A stretch of DNA of 64,000 bases. Origin: Limosilactobacillus pontis (GTDB lineage: Bacteria > Bacillota > Bacilli > Lactobacillales > Lactobacillaceae). The position numbers and the translations under genes were made by a program. Below, piece by piece: positions 1 through 8,961 of the stretch. The notes below the pieces were generated by a model, which was not told the DNA's origin, made no database searches, and saw nothing but the letters and a program-made list of their open reading frames with translations. Each line of letters starts with the position of its first letter. The stretch's first letter is position 1. Location of the stretch: positions 59,892 to 123,891 of the forward strand of contig NZ_PNFV01000006.1 of NCBI RefSeq assembly GCF_002940945.1, written 5' to 3'.

Positions 1-33
1 CCTTAACTTCGTATCTCAGCATGTGAAATATGG

Positions 34-175
34 TATGATATTCTTACGAAAAATAAGAAGGACTGATTGAAGTAAAAACAATCTGGCTTCACTGATGACG
101 GTTCCTGATGGGGTATAAAATTCGGGAACCAAGGCTCAATTACTACTAAGGATTTTTTTGGAAAAAGGGTGAAAA
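34..175 (+). promoter_or_regulatory. Promoter and structured leader of the P-type ATPase, class unknown
   Basis: A -10-like TATGAT lies at 34-39, preceded by TGG, without a convincing -35. About 130 nt of leader would follow. It holds two potential hairpins: TGAAG (68-72) with CTTCA (87-91), and GGTTCC (100-105) with GGAACC (125-130). No Rho-independent terminator is evident. I could not match it to a riboswitch class that I can recite (it lacks the hallmarks of the Mn2+ yybP-ykoY and M-box elements), so the regulatory role is inferred only from length and hairpins. Confidence 0.35.
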
Positions 176-2845
176 ATGAGACAAAATTACCAATTAACAA
201 AAGATGAACTGAAGCAGCACTATGGCCTGACAAAATTCACAGTTGGGTTGAGTGCCCAGGAAGCTCAGGACCGTCTCCATAAAAACGGTCCTAACGTCCT
301 GGAGGTCAAACCCACGCCGAAGTGGAAGATCTTCCTTCGTCAATTTAATAACATTGTAATTTACATTCTGCTAGTCGCCACGGTCTTAACTATCATGATC
401 GGTCACTATACCGACGCGATCGTTATCGCAGCCGTGGTGATCCTGAACTCGCTGATTGGCTACTTCCAGGAAACCAGCGCCGCTAATGCCCTGGCTAAGA
501 TCAAGGAAATGATGGCGCCGCGGGCAACGGTCTACCGTGATAACAAGCGACAAGACATTGACGCTGCTAACCTAGTGGTGGGTGACGTTGTCTTCCTGGA
601 AGCCGGCGATAACGTACCTGCCGACTTACGAATTGTCTCCGCGGATAACCTTCGAATTGAGGAATCTGCCCTGACTGGAGAAACTAACTCGGTCATCAAG
701 ACTGATGAAGCCCTAACTGACGACAACGTTCCACTGGCCGACCGGGTCAATATGGCCTATGCCTCCACCCAGGTTACCAGCGGAAGCGGAATTGGGGTCG
801 TTGTTGCCACGGCCGAGGAAACCGAAATTGGGAAGATCTCCCAAGAAGTCGCTCATATTAAGCAGAAGAAGACGCCGCTAACCCTGGAAATTGACCACGT
901 CGGCAAGGTGGTTTCCTACATCACCATCACCGCTTCCGTGATCGTCTTCATTGTTGGCTTCTTCCTTAAGATATACTCTCTGCCAGCCCTTGCTCTGGCT
1001 GTCGTAGCCATGCTAGTAGGCTCGATTCCAGAAGGGTTGCCTGCCACGACGTCCGTAATTCTGGCGTTCGGGGTCAGCAAAATGGCCAAAAAGTATCAGA
1101 CAATTATTAAGTCAATGCCAGCCGTGGAAACGCTGGGCTCTGTTGACGTCATCGCTACCGACAAGACCGGAACGCTAACCAAGAACGAGATGACAGCAAT
1201 CGAGCTCTGGGTTGGCGACCACCACTACACGGTAACCGGAACTGGATATGCACCGAACGGTCAGATCCTAAGTGACGGCCAGCCGGCTGAACTGACAGAC
1301 CAGCTCAAGCTCTTCGTTGAAGCCGGCTACCAGGCGAACGACACCATACTAAGCCACGAGGATGGCAGGTGGCACATCAACGGGGAGCCAACTGATGGAG
1401 CCTTCTTAACCCTCTATCACAAGGCCTTTGGTGCAGACTTTAAGTCCCCATATAAAGCCCTTGATCTCTTGCCGTTCGACTCGGACTACCGTTATATTGC
1501 AGAACTGACGGCAGATCCACAGACCAACCAACAGGTGATCTTCGTTAAGGGATCACCAGACAAACTCTTTGAGATGGCTGTTAAAGAAGACCCGCATTTT
1601 GATCTTAAAAAGTGGGAACAACGGGTTGACCAATGGTCCAAGCAGGGTAAGCGGGTCATCGCTGTCGGCTACCAGCCGGTGAAGGGCGAGAACCTGATGG
1701 AGGTCGAACACAACCACCTCTACCAAGGAATCCACCTGCTCGGTTTGGCTGCCCTGCAGGATGCACCGCGTGAAGAAGTTATTGCGGCCCTTAAGCAGAT
1801 GAACCGGGCTGGTGTCTCCGTCAAGATGATCACCGGGGATGATCCACAAACTGCCCGGGCCATTGGGAAGCAACTTGGTTTGACCGACGGACCAATTCAT
1901 GCAATCACCGGGGCTGAATGGGATGCCTTAAGCGAAGACCAACGAGGCAGCGTTGCCTTAAATACTCAGGTTTTCGCTCGAACAACACCACAGAACAAAC
2001 TTGAGATCATTGAGGCCCTGCAAAACAAGCAACAGGTAACCGCAATGGTTGGAGATGGGGTTAACGATGCTCCGGCCCTCAAACGTGCTGATATTGGTGT
2101 AGCGATGGGAATCAAGGGAACCGACGTAGCTAAAGACGCTGCTGACATGATTCTCGGTGATGACAACTTTGCCACAATGTCGGCTGTCATCAAGGAAGGA
2201 CGACGAATCTACGACAATATCAAAAAGAGTATTCTCTTCTTGTTACCAACCTCGTTCTCTGAAGGACTGGTGGTGGCCTTCTCCATTCTGACTGGTCAGG
2301 AGGTCCCATTAATGCCTGCTCAGCTGTTGTGGATCAACCTGATTGCCGCCATCACGATCCAGTTTGCCTTTGTCTTTGAAAAAGCCGAAGAAGGGATTAT
2401 GGACCGGGAGCCACGGCCAATTACCCAGCGGCTGATGAACCGTCACGACTTAATTCAGATGGGCTACGTCTCCGCTTTGATTGCGATCTTCTCGCTGATC
2501 GGCTACACGTGGTTTATCAACACCGGCTCCAGCGTTATCAACGCCTCAACAATGATGATCAACACGATCGTTATCAGCAAGGTCTTCTACTTCTTCAGCA
2601 TCCGGACTGACCAGTACGGGTTGGGCCAGATCAAGACGATCAGCGGCAAGGCCTGGGGAGTAATCGCCCTGCTGATTATCTTCCAGCTGATCCTGACATA
2701 CGCACCGTTCATGCAAGCCGCCTTCCATGTTTCCGGCATCAGCCCACTGGAATGGCTGGCAGTGATCATCATCTCCGCTCTGATCATGCTGTGTACGGAA
2801 TTCGACAAGCTGATCCGCTTCCAGCGGCAACGCACTGTTAAGTAA
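176..2845 (+). CDS. Cation-transporting P-type ATPase (P2-like, HAD-IC)
   Basis: 889 residues, the normal length for a P2-type ATPase. Visible in order: N-terminal actuator region with LTGE (about residue 165), M4 helix with IPEGLP (about 285), phosphorylation motif DKTGTLT (about 330), and the hinge motif GDGVNDAPALKRADIG (about 625). It should pump a cation across the membrane using ATP. The M6 segment reads NLIAAITIQ where Ca2+ pumps carry NLVTDG-type ligands, so the aspartate central to Ca2+ binding is absent; a Ca2+-ATPase label is therefore not safe. Start ATG at 176 follows AAAAAGGGTG. It stands alone, ending in a terminator, with a structured leader in front. Confidence 0.88.
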   Translation: MRQNYQLTKDELKQHYGLTKFTVGLSAQEAQDRLHKNGPNVLEVKPTPKWKIFLRQFNNIVIYILLVATVLTIMIGHYTDAIVIAAVVILNSLIGYFQETSAANALAKIKEMMAPRATVYRDNKRQDIDAANLVVGDVVFLEAGDNVPADLRIVSADNLRIEESALTGETNSVIKTDEALTDDNVPLADRVNMAYASTQVTSGSGIGVVVATAEETEIGKISQEVAHIKQKKTPLTLEIDHVGKVVSYITITASVIVFIVGFFLKIYSLPALALAVVAMLVGSIPEGLPATTSVILAFGVSKMAKKYQTIIKSMPAVETLGSVDVIATDKTGTLTKNEMTAIELWVGDHHYTVTGTGYAPNGQILSDGQPAELTDQLKLFVEAGYQANDTILSHEDGRWHINGEPTDGAFLTLYHKAFGADFKSPYKALDLLPFDSDYRYIAELTADPQTNQQVIFVKGSPDKLFEMAVKEDPHFDLKKWEQRVDQWSKQGKRVIAVGYQPVKGENLMEVEHNHLYQGIHLLGLAALQDAPREEVIAALKQMNRAGVSVKMITGDDPQTARAIGKQLGLTDGPIHAITGAEWDALSEDQRGSVALNTQVFARTTPQNKLEIIEALQNKQQVTAMVGDGVNDAPALKRADIGVAMGIKGTDVAKDAADMILGDDNFATMSAVIKEGRRIYDNIKKSILFLLPTSFSEGLVVAFSILTGQEVPLMPAQLLWINLIAAITIQFAFVFEKAEEGIMDREPRPITQRLMNRHDLIQMGYVSALIAIFSLIGYTWFINTGSSVINASTMMINTIVISKVFYFFSIRTDQYGLGQIKTISGKAWGVIALLIIFQLILTYAPFMQAAFHVSGISPLEWLAVIIISALIMLCTEFDKLIRFQRQRTVK

Positions 2846-2886
2846 TAAAAAAGTGGTGGCCCAGCTGAGCCACCACTTTTTTTATT
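2846..2886 (+). terminator. Rho-independent terminator after the P-type ATPase
   Basis: Inverted repeat AAGTGGTGGC (2851-2860) / GCCACCACTT (2869-2878) followed by a T-run. Confidence 0.9.
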
Positions 2887-2927
2887 AAAACCTAATCAAT
2901 AATATTCAACGAAAGGAAGTCTTCCCA

Positions 2928-3569
2928 ATGACTAAAAAAATGCAAAACTTTATTTTTGATATCGATGGTACCCTGATCGATACCCTCGATATGTACATGC
3001 CGGCAATGATCCAGACCCTCCGCAATCACGGCTACCAGGTGGCCCCCGAGGATGAAGAGGAAACAATGCACCGTCTCTTTGGAATTACCGGGGTCGACGC
3101 CCTGCGGATCTTCGGCGTCAAGGAAGAAGAGATCGCCCCGATGGTCAAAGAGTGGTTTGCCCTCTCCTATCAGCGCGAGGACCGGGTTAAGATCCTACCC
3201 GGTATTCCTACAGCCCTCCAGTCCCTGGCCGATCAGGGTAAGAACCTGGCGGTAGCCACATCCAAACTCCAGTCTGAATATGATCACTTCAAGCAGCAGT
3301 TTGCCTTTGCCAAGCTCTTCAACACGGTGATCACCTCCGACGACACAAAGAAGCACAAACCAGATCCAGAGCCGATTCTGGCGGCAATTGAGAAAATGGG
3401 GGCTGACCCGGCCACGACGGTCTATATTGGTGACACTATCAACGATCTCAAGGCAGCTAAGGCGGCAGGAGTCAAGTTCGCTGGGGCTCTCTACGGCTCT
3501 GCCAATCCGGACTCCATCAAAGATGCCGACTTTCCGTTGACCACGCCAGCCGACTTGCTGAAGATTTAG
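2928..3569 (+). CDS. HAD-family phosphatase (phosphoglycolate phosphatase-like)
   Basis: 213 residues, typical of HAD subfamily IA phosphatases. Motif I FDIDGTLIDT sits at residues about 9-18, motif II as VATS (about 109), motif III lysine in KKHKPDP (about 140), and motif IV GDTINDLKAAKAAG (about 166). The small helical cap lies between motifs I and II. These proteins hydrolyse small phosphorylated metabolites; PgpH/Gph, PpaX and nucleotidase activities cannot be separated by eye. Start ATG at 2928 lies 8 nt after GAAAGGAAG. It is monocistronic between two terminators. Confidence 0.85.
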   Translation: MTKKMQNFIFDIDGTLIDTLDMYMPAMIQTLRNHGYQVAPEDEEETMHRLFGITGVDALRIFGVKEEEIAPMVKEWFALSYQREDRVKILPGIPTALQSLADQGKNLAVATSKLQSEYDHFKQQFAFAKLFNTVITSDDTKKHKPDPEPILAAIEKMGADPATTVYIGDTINDLKAAKAAGVKFAGALYGSANPDSIKDADFPLTTPADLLKI

Positions 3570-3675
3570 GGATGAGGCATACAAAACCTCTTACACTGAT
3601 TTTTCTAGCTAGCCACTGAGTATCCAGGTCACTATATAGGCCTACTTAAAGCTAACTACTCCTTATCTAAATTAT

Positions 3676-3724
3676 AAATGACCCCCAGTCCGGCTTTACC
3701 AGGTACTGGAGGTCATTTATTTGC
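3676..3724. terminator. Terminator between convergent genes
   Basis: AAATGACC (3676-3683) pairs with GGTCATTT (3711-3718), with CCAGT/ACTGG extending the stem. A/T-rich flanks on both sides fit a bidirectional terminator for the HAD gene (+) and the DHH gene (-). Confidence 0.7.
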
Positions 3725-3778
3725 TGCGCTGTTCTATCTAGGCAATAACATCTGACAGAGTGTTGACTCGCTTATCCC

Positions 3779-4861
3779 CTAGTCCTTCTTTTTAAACAGG
3801 GCCGCCATTTTTGCTGCTACTGCGGGATCAAGGTTGTCGGCCAGGGTACTCTCCGTGGTCTGCTGCTCTTCCTGCTGGTTCTTGACGGTCTGGGTCAGGT
3901 CGTCGATCACAGCCTGTTCTCCAACCTGGATCGGGTTAACCTTCAACCGTCCCCCCGCTGCGTCGGCGTGACCACCCCCGTTGAAGTACTTCTCTGCAAA
4001 CTTGGCAACATCCAGCTTGCCATTACTGCGCAAGGAGATGCTGACCGGGCTCACCACTAAGGCAGCATCCACGTCTGGATGCTGTTCCAGAAGTTCATGG
4101 GCAATCTCAGACTTATAGTCGTCAGCATAGACCACTCCGAACTGGTGTCCGGCGATCGTTGTCGTGATCATGTCCTTGAGATGGCTCTTCAGATACTTGG
4201 CCCGTCGCTCATTTAATGTATGAATCAAAAGACGATTCTCTTCTTGATACTTGGGCCAACCAGCCTTCAAGACTCCCTCAACAAAAGAGGCCGAGTCCTG
4301 AAGTGGATAGAACCAGAAGAGTTGGTCAAGGTTGTCGGCCGCCGTCCGTTCTGTCGCACTCATATCTGGGTCATTCTGCCAATCCCAGGTATCATAAGCC
4401 CGAATCAGTTCAACCAGGTAGGCTAGGTCAGTACGGCGCTGATTTGGCAAATCCGCAAAGTGCGGTTGTTGCTGAAGCCAGTCCCAGACCAGGCTGGTTG
4501 CGCTCGGGTTGACACTCGGGTTGGCTGCGGTAATACTGTTAGCGGCGTATTTGCTACGCAGGTCCTCCTCGCTCTCATGGTGGTCAAACACCAACCAGTG
4601 ATTGGCAAAGTTGGCATTGAGCTGCTGGAAGGTGTAGTCACTGTCTGGGGTCATATCCATGATGTAGACGTCGGTAAACCGACTGGCTTCCGCAGTCCGC
4701 ATCCAGCGGGTAAATTCATCATCAATCCGGCCGGCCCCGCAGTTGGTCATATCAAACTCGGTGTCGTCAAACATTACTGGCTGGACCGCCTTCAATAATA
4801 ACGGTGCCCCGAAGCCATCTAGGTCGTTATGGGAGAATAATTTTATTGTTCGTTTTGCCAT
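3779..4861 (-). CDS. DHH-family phosphoesterase, NrnB-like oligoribonuclease/nanoRNase
   Basis: 360 residues. The N-terminal DHH domain shows SHNDLDGFG (about residues 9-17), DMTP (about 68) and FDHHES (about 92-97), the Mn2+/Mg2+-binding signature. The C-terminal DHHA1 domain carries GGGHADAAGG (about 294). The opening SHNDLDG resembles NrnB (YngD) of Bacillus, which degrades short oligoribonucleotides from the 3' end, more than NrnA or GdpP. A charged, Gln-rich tail (about 322-345) ends the protein. Substrate choice (nanoRNA, pAp or cyclic nucleotide products) is inference. Confidence 0.75.
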   Translation of the reverse strand: MAKRTIKLFSHNDLDGFGAPLLLKAVQPVMFDDTEFDMTNCGAGRIDDEFTRWMRTAEASRFTDVYIMDMTPDSDYTFQQLNANFANHWLVFDHHESEEDLRSKYAANSITAANPSVNPSATSLVWDWLQQQPHFADLPNQRRTDLAYLVELIRAYDTWDWQNDPDMSATERTAADNLDQLFWFYPLQDSASFVEGVLKAGWPKYQEENRLLIHTLNERRAKYLKSHLKDMITTTIAGHQFGVVYADDYKSEIAHELLEQHPDVDAALVVSPVSISLRSNGKLDVAKFAEKYFNGGGHADAAGGRLKVNPIQVGEQAVIDDLTQTVKNQQEEQQTTESTLADNLDPAVAAKMAALFKKKD

Positions 4862-5014
4862 TCTACTCGCCTCGTCCTCTTAAAAGTTTCTCTTAGGACC
4901 ATTATACAGGATTTCCCTGCTAAATCACTGCTCGGCACGGTCCTTTGAACTGACAATCATTAAACATCTTGTTATCATTGAAATAGTTATAGTATTGAAA
5001 GGAACCGACAAATT

Positions 5015-6271
5015 ATGGAAATTTACGATTATCGGCAAGAACTGATTGACTTGCTCGAAAATACTGGCAGTGACCCGCACAGCCTCCACCAAACTCTGCG
5101 TAGCCTTACCGCAGTGGTCAACATCCTCAACCACTACAATGGCCATAGCGCTAAGCCCAACTATGATCACGATGAGAAGCCTCACCATCACCGCTACCAG
5201 ACCCACCAACGTAACGAGCACCCACTTTCTCCGGCTGCCCGACGAACCCTTCATTCTCTGCTGACCGGTCCATCCGACCAGACGGAGAAACCGACCCCAA
5301 CTAAGGCCGCACCGGTAAAAATTCCGACAGCTACAAAGCCGGAAGCCCCCCAAGAAATCAGCGCAACAGAACGTCTGGCCGCAGATAACCGGTACCTGGT
5401 TCACCGTAAGCTAAGTGGTGCTGAGATCAACCACCACTACTACCCCGAGACTATCCTGCACCAGCTCCACTTCCCAGTGGAAGACGGTGATATCGTCGAA
5501 CTCGATCCCCATCAGCTTGTCCGCAGATTACCAAGCATCCGGCGGGTTACCAGTGACCACCTTGATGACTACAAGCCAACTAGAATCAAAGTGATCGCGT
5601 ACGCCGAGTTGCGGCCAGTACCCGGCTCCGACGTTCTCCAGATTGCCAACACGATGAAGGGCGACTCCATCCTTGACCAAGCCCCGGCTAATACCATCGT
5701 CGTTGACCCGTTTAAGTATCCAGGCCGCAACCTGAAGGCAGGCATGGTGATCGACTTTGCTTATTTTGACCACGGTAACGGTCTCAAGGACGCTAGTGCC
5801 GGCAGTATTCGCTGGATCCACGAGAAGCAGGACTACGACACCACTCGGCAGCCAGTCAAACCTAAAGTAGTCAAAAAGGTCATCAATACCAAACACGACT
5901 ACGAGAAAAAGCTCGACTACGATCTCAAACAGCGAACCGTCCTGGTCATCACCGGCGTCCGCGACAAGGTGCAAGGCCTCAAGCCTGTGATCGCAAAGCA
6001 CCATGGGGTCTTCCACGGCCTTGATGCCTCAGCTGAAGAAAAGGTCTCCAGCAGTAAAATCAAGCGGGAGATCCGTGACGCCGACTTTGTAATTGTCTGC
6101 ATCGACGCCATCCATCACCGGATTAGTCAGCTGGCTAACCACCACGCCAAGCGCTATGAGAAGCCCCTCGCCATCGCCAACGTTACCTCCAACACGGTGG
6201 TCGAACGGGCAGTGGCCAGGGCCCTCAATGGTGATCCGGCCTATGCGGTTTCCAGTGAAAAGCTCAATTAA
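5015..6271 (+). CDS. DUF2325-domain protein with histidine-rich segment
   Basis: 418 residues. The C-terminal about 110 residues look like a DUF2325 domain: VLVITGVRD, then a buried DADFVIVCIDAIHH and an ordered ending IANVTSNTVVERAV. The middle of the protein has a beta-rich segment (PVEDGDIVELDP). Residues about 38-70 are strikingly His-rich (EKPHHHRYQTHQ and surroundings), which could bind metal or simply be a soluble linker. No signal peptide or membrane segment is seen. Start ATG at 5015 follows GAAAGGAACC. DUF2325 proteins have no settled function; none is proposed here. Confidence 0.7.
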   Translation: MEIYDYRQELIDLLENTGSDPHSLHQTLRSLTAVVNILNHYNGHSAKPNYDHDEKPHHHRYQTHQRNEHPLSPAARRTLHSLLTGPSDQTEKPTPTKAAPVKIPTATKPEAPQEISATERLAADNRYLVHRKLSGAEINHHYYPETILHQLHFPVEDGDIVELDPHQLVRRLPSIRRVTSDHLDDYKPTRIKVIAYAELRPVPGSDVLQIANTMKGDSILDQAPANTIVVDPFKYPGRNLKAGMVIDFAYFDHGNGLKDASAGSIRWIHEKQDYDTTRQPVKPKVVKKVINTKHDYEKKLDYDLKQRTVLVITGVRDKVQGLKPVIAKHHGVFHGLDASAEEKVSSSKIKREIRDADFVIVCIDAIHHRISQLANHHAKRYEKPLAIANVTSNTVVERAVARALNGDPAYAVSSEKLN

Positions 6272-6294
6272 ATTAAAAAAATTTAAACTTGCTG

Positions 6295-6322
6295 TTGACT
6301 TTTCTAAGAAAATACTTAAAAT
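6295..6322 (+). promoter_or_regulatory. Promoter of the brnQ T-box transcript
   Basis: TTGACT (6295-6300), 16-bp spacer, TAAAAT (6317-6322), about 30 bp before the T-box leader. Confidence 0.6.
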
Positions 6323-6350
6323 AATAAACAACAATTTAATTATTCGATCG

Positions 6351-6616
6351 CAATGAGAAAGAAGAGTAACCTGGCAGGAAGCTCCAGCGAGTCCCGTTTT
6401 GGTGTGAGGGGACAGTCATCCCTGCCCGGTGAAAATCACTTTCGAGTCCGGTTCTTAAATCCAGTAAGTTCCGGTGGTTACACCCATTATCGTGTCAGCG
6501 TATCGCCAGTTTGGCCGTACGTGGAAGGTACTGCTAGTGATGGCAGTACGAAAATAGGGTGGTACCACGCTAAAGCGTCCCTTAGCCAAAGCAATTTGGC
6601 TAAGGGACTTTTTTAT
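6351..6616 (+). promoter_or_regulatory. T-box riboswitch, isoleucine specifier (AUC)
   Basis: The 270-nt leader contains the T-box antiterminator core AGGGTGGTACCACG (6556-6569), followed by the terminator hairpin GTCCCTTAGCCAAA / TTTGGCTAAGGGAC and a T-run (6577-6616). Upstream is a Stem I-like region with AAGAAGAGTAA. The specifier loop reads GAAAATCACT; by the usual pattern of the codon being followed by AC, ATC at 6435-6437 is the specifier, giving tRNA-Ile. Uncharged tRNA-Ile should prevent termination and allow brnQ expression. Confidence 0.88.
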
Positions 6617-6665
6617 TGTGATTAGGGCAATTATTTCTAATTCTATTCTTAGGAGGAAGATTCTT

Positions 6666-8045
6666 ATGCAAGATCTTACATCACGAAAATTAACGTGGAA
6701 ACAGTATCTCGTTGTTGCCTCACTATTGTTTGGCCTCTTCTTCGGAGCCGGAAACCTGATTTTCCCCCTGCACCTAGGCCAGCTCGCTGGTGCTGACTGG
6801 GGAACGGCTGCGGTCGGTTTCCTGATCACCGGGGTGCTGCTCCCACTGCTATCCGTTCTCGCCGTCGCCGTTACTCGTGCAGAGGGCGTCTATGATGTCG
6901 GTCGACCGCTAGGGGCCGGATTTGCCCTGGTGTTCATGGTGCTGATCCACGCCACCATCGGTCCCCTCTTCGGGACGCCACGGACTGCGACCGTTTCCTT
7001 CACGGTCGGTGTCGAACCATTCTTGCCGAAGCAATATACTTCTGTCGCCCTGTTTATCTTCTCAGCTCTGTTCTTCTTAGCGGCCTTTGCCTTCTCCTAC
7101 AAGGAAAACAACATCCTGGCTAACGTTGGTAAAGTCTTAAATCCTGTCTTCTTAGCCCTGCTCTTCCTGGTCTTCGTGGTTGCCTTTGCTAATCCGCTTG
7201 GTAACCCCGCCAGCGCACCGGCAACTACCGCCTATGCCCATCATGCCCTTGCCAACGGTTTCCTCGAAGGTTACAACACGATGGACGCCCTGGCTGGTCT
7301 GGCCTTCGGGGTCACCGTTGTCACTGCTGTTCGCTCCATGGGACAGCGTCGGGCCAGCGATGTTTCTCGCGTCGTTGCCAAATCTGGGGTTCTCGCCGTT
7401 AGTGCCATTGCCGTTATCTACGTTCTTCTGATCGTCCTCGGGGCTATGTCTCTCGGTCGCTTTAAAGTCTCTGCAGATGGCGGGGTTGCCTTCAACCAAT
7501 TGGTTAATGCATACGCCGGTGCCTTCGGGCAAGTAGTCCTAGCCTTCCTATTAACAGTAACCTGCCTGACGACCGCAGTAGGTCTGGTAGCCGCCTTTGC
7601 ACAGGACTTTCATAAGCACTTCCCCAAGGTTAGTTACCACACCTGGTTAGCTCTCAGCTGCCTGGCCTCATTCTTGACCGCCAACTTCGGCCTCGACCAA
7701 ATCATCGCTTGGTCCACCCCAATGCTGATGTTCCTCTACCCCCTGTCAATGGTCCTGATCCTCTTGTCCGTCAGTTCGCCACTCTTCCATCGCGACGGTG
7801 TGGTCTACCTCTTTGTCGTCCTATTTACGGTGGTTCCAGCTCTCGGTGACATGGTTGTCGCCTTTCCAGCCGTAGTCAGCCAGAGCCAACTTGGCCTGAC
7901 AGTTGCCGCATGGCGGGCCCACCTGCCACTTGCTACAATGGGCTTGTCCTGGTTAGTACCAGCTTTGATCGGTGCGGTTGTCGGTCTGCTCTTCCATTGG
8001 TTCCGTCATCAGCATTCCACATCACCTCAAACTGAGCTTAATTAA
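6666..8045 (+). CDS. brnQ: Branched-chain amino acid carrier BrnQ
   Basis: 459 residues with about 12 hydrophobic helices. The N-terminal LFFGAGNLIFPLHLGQLAG is the hallmark of the LIVCS family, Na+- or H+-coupled symporters for Ile, Leu and Val. ATG at 6666 is chosen because AGGAGGAAG ends 7 nt before it; an in-frame ATG at 6618 lies in the terminator region and lacks a binding site. The T-box directly upstream reads an isoleucine codon, in agreement with the family function. The gene ends at a bidirectional terminator. Confidence 0.93.
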   Translation: MQDLTSRKLTWKQYLVVASLLFGLFFGAGNLIFPLHLGQLAGADWGTAAVGFLITGVLLPLLSVLAVAVTRAEGVYDVGRPLGAGFALVFMVLIHATIGPLFGTPRTATVSFTVGVEPFLPKQYTSVALFIFSALFFLAAFAFSYKENNILANVGKVLNPVFLALLFLVFVVAFANPLGNPASAPATTAYAHHALANGFLEGYNTMDALAGLAFGVTVVTAVRSMGQRRASDVSRVVAKSGVLAVSAIAVIYVLLIVLGAMSLGRFKVSADGGVAFNQLVNAYAGAFGQVVLAFLLTVTCLTTAVGLVAAFAQDFHKHFPKVSYHTWLALSCLASFLTANFGLDQIIAWSTPMLMFLYPLSMVLILLSVSSPLFHRDGVVYLFVVLFTVVPALGDMVVAFPAVVSQSQLGLTVAAWRAHLPLATMGLSWLVPALIGAVVGLLFHWFRHQHSTSPQTELN

Positions 8046-8070
8046 GTTCATAAATTGTCATACAGTAAGC

Positions 8071-8116
8071 AAAACACGCCTTGGTGCCCGGAAATCCAGA
8101 CACTAAGGCGTGTTCT
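8071..8116. terminator. Bidirectional terminator between brnQ and the response regulator
   Basis: AACACGCCTT (8073-8082) and AAGGCGTGTT (8105-8114) form a stem with T-rich sequence on both strands between convergent genes. Confidence 0.8.
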
Positions 8117-8961
8117 TATTCATAGAAAAACTCTTCGTCCAATAGGCCGTCCATGAATTTTTGAATAACAACTCGGCCACCTGTTTGTTGTTTTCCCTGC
8201 TGGCATAACATCTGGGCATGAACATTCTCGTAACCAAACAGGTTGTTAGCATGAGCACTTAACCGTTCATCGTATGGATTATCGATTAGCTGATTGCTTA
8301 AATTCATCAATCCCACCTTTATCGCCCGTCGCATCCGCTGCTCCATAATCTTCTTTTCATGACTGCTAATCCCCAGAATAGCTATTATGTCCAGACTACG
8401 ATAGTTCTGCTGATGGCTCTCCATGATCTTAATAACTCGCAGAATATCGTTAGTGCCCCGCTCGGATGACATTCCAAGCGCCTTAAGTATCATTGCCGCC
8501 CGGTCCGTCGGCGTATTCTGCTTGGTGGGTACCGAGTTCAGCTGAGCGTTGAACTTGTTAACCACTGACGAGATTGAAGATAGTTGTGTGGACATCTGAA
8601 TATTTTGTTCGACCTTCTTGATCACCGACTTAGCCTCAATAATGTTCAAAGGTTTGCTGATGAAAAATTCAATACCGGCCTGATATGCTTTGGCCCGCAT
8701 ATCGCTGTCTTGAGTCTTGGAAATAACAATGAAGCGGATCTGGGGATTGAAGGCTTTGACGGTTTGAATCAGCTCAATGCCGGATATCTCAGGCATCAAA
8801 AGGTCAACCAGAACGATATCAACATCACGAAGCTGAATCTCGTTGATCGCCTTTTGAGGATCGCTACTCATTCCGACTACTTCATCATCATAGTTCTGCT
8901 CAATAATGTTCTGTAAAACATATAGAATTGACTGTTCATCGTCAACAAGATAGAATTTCAT
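8116..8961 (-). CDS. Response regulator, GlnL (YcbB)-like
   Basis: 281 residues. An N-terminal receiver domain (1-120) has the acidic pair D7/D8, the phospho-acceptor D53 in LVDLLMP, and the lysine in FISKPLN. The C-terminal half (about 150-270) matches the helical DNA-binding domain of the YcbB/GlnL family rather than a winged helix. In B. subtilis, GlnK-GlnL controls glutaminase and a glutamine transporter. The start overlaps the 3' end of the upstream kinase gene by 4 bp, so the two are co-translated. Confidence 0.8.
   Translation of the reverse strand: MKFYLVDDEQSILYVLQNIIEQNYDDEVVGMSSDPQKAINEIQLRDVDIVLVDLLMPEISGIELIQTVKAFNPQIRFIVISKTQDSDMRAKAYQAGIEFFISKPLNIIEAKSVIKKVEQNIQMSTQLSSISSVVNKFNAQLNSVPTKQNTPTDRAAMILKALGMSSERGTNDILRVIKIMESHQQNYRSLDIIAILGISSHEKKIMEQRMRRAIKVGLMNLSNQLIDNPYDERLSAHANNLFGYENVHAQMLCQQGKQQTGGRVVIQKFMDGLLDEEFFYE

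Noticed and set aside
176..2845. Ca2+-transporting ATPase as a specific name
   Set aside because: The M6 ligand pattern of Ca2+ pumps is not present, so only the general P-type cation ATPase name is used.
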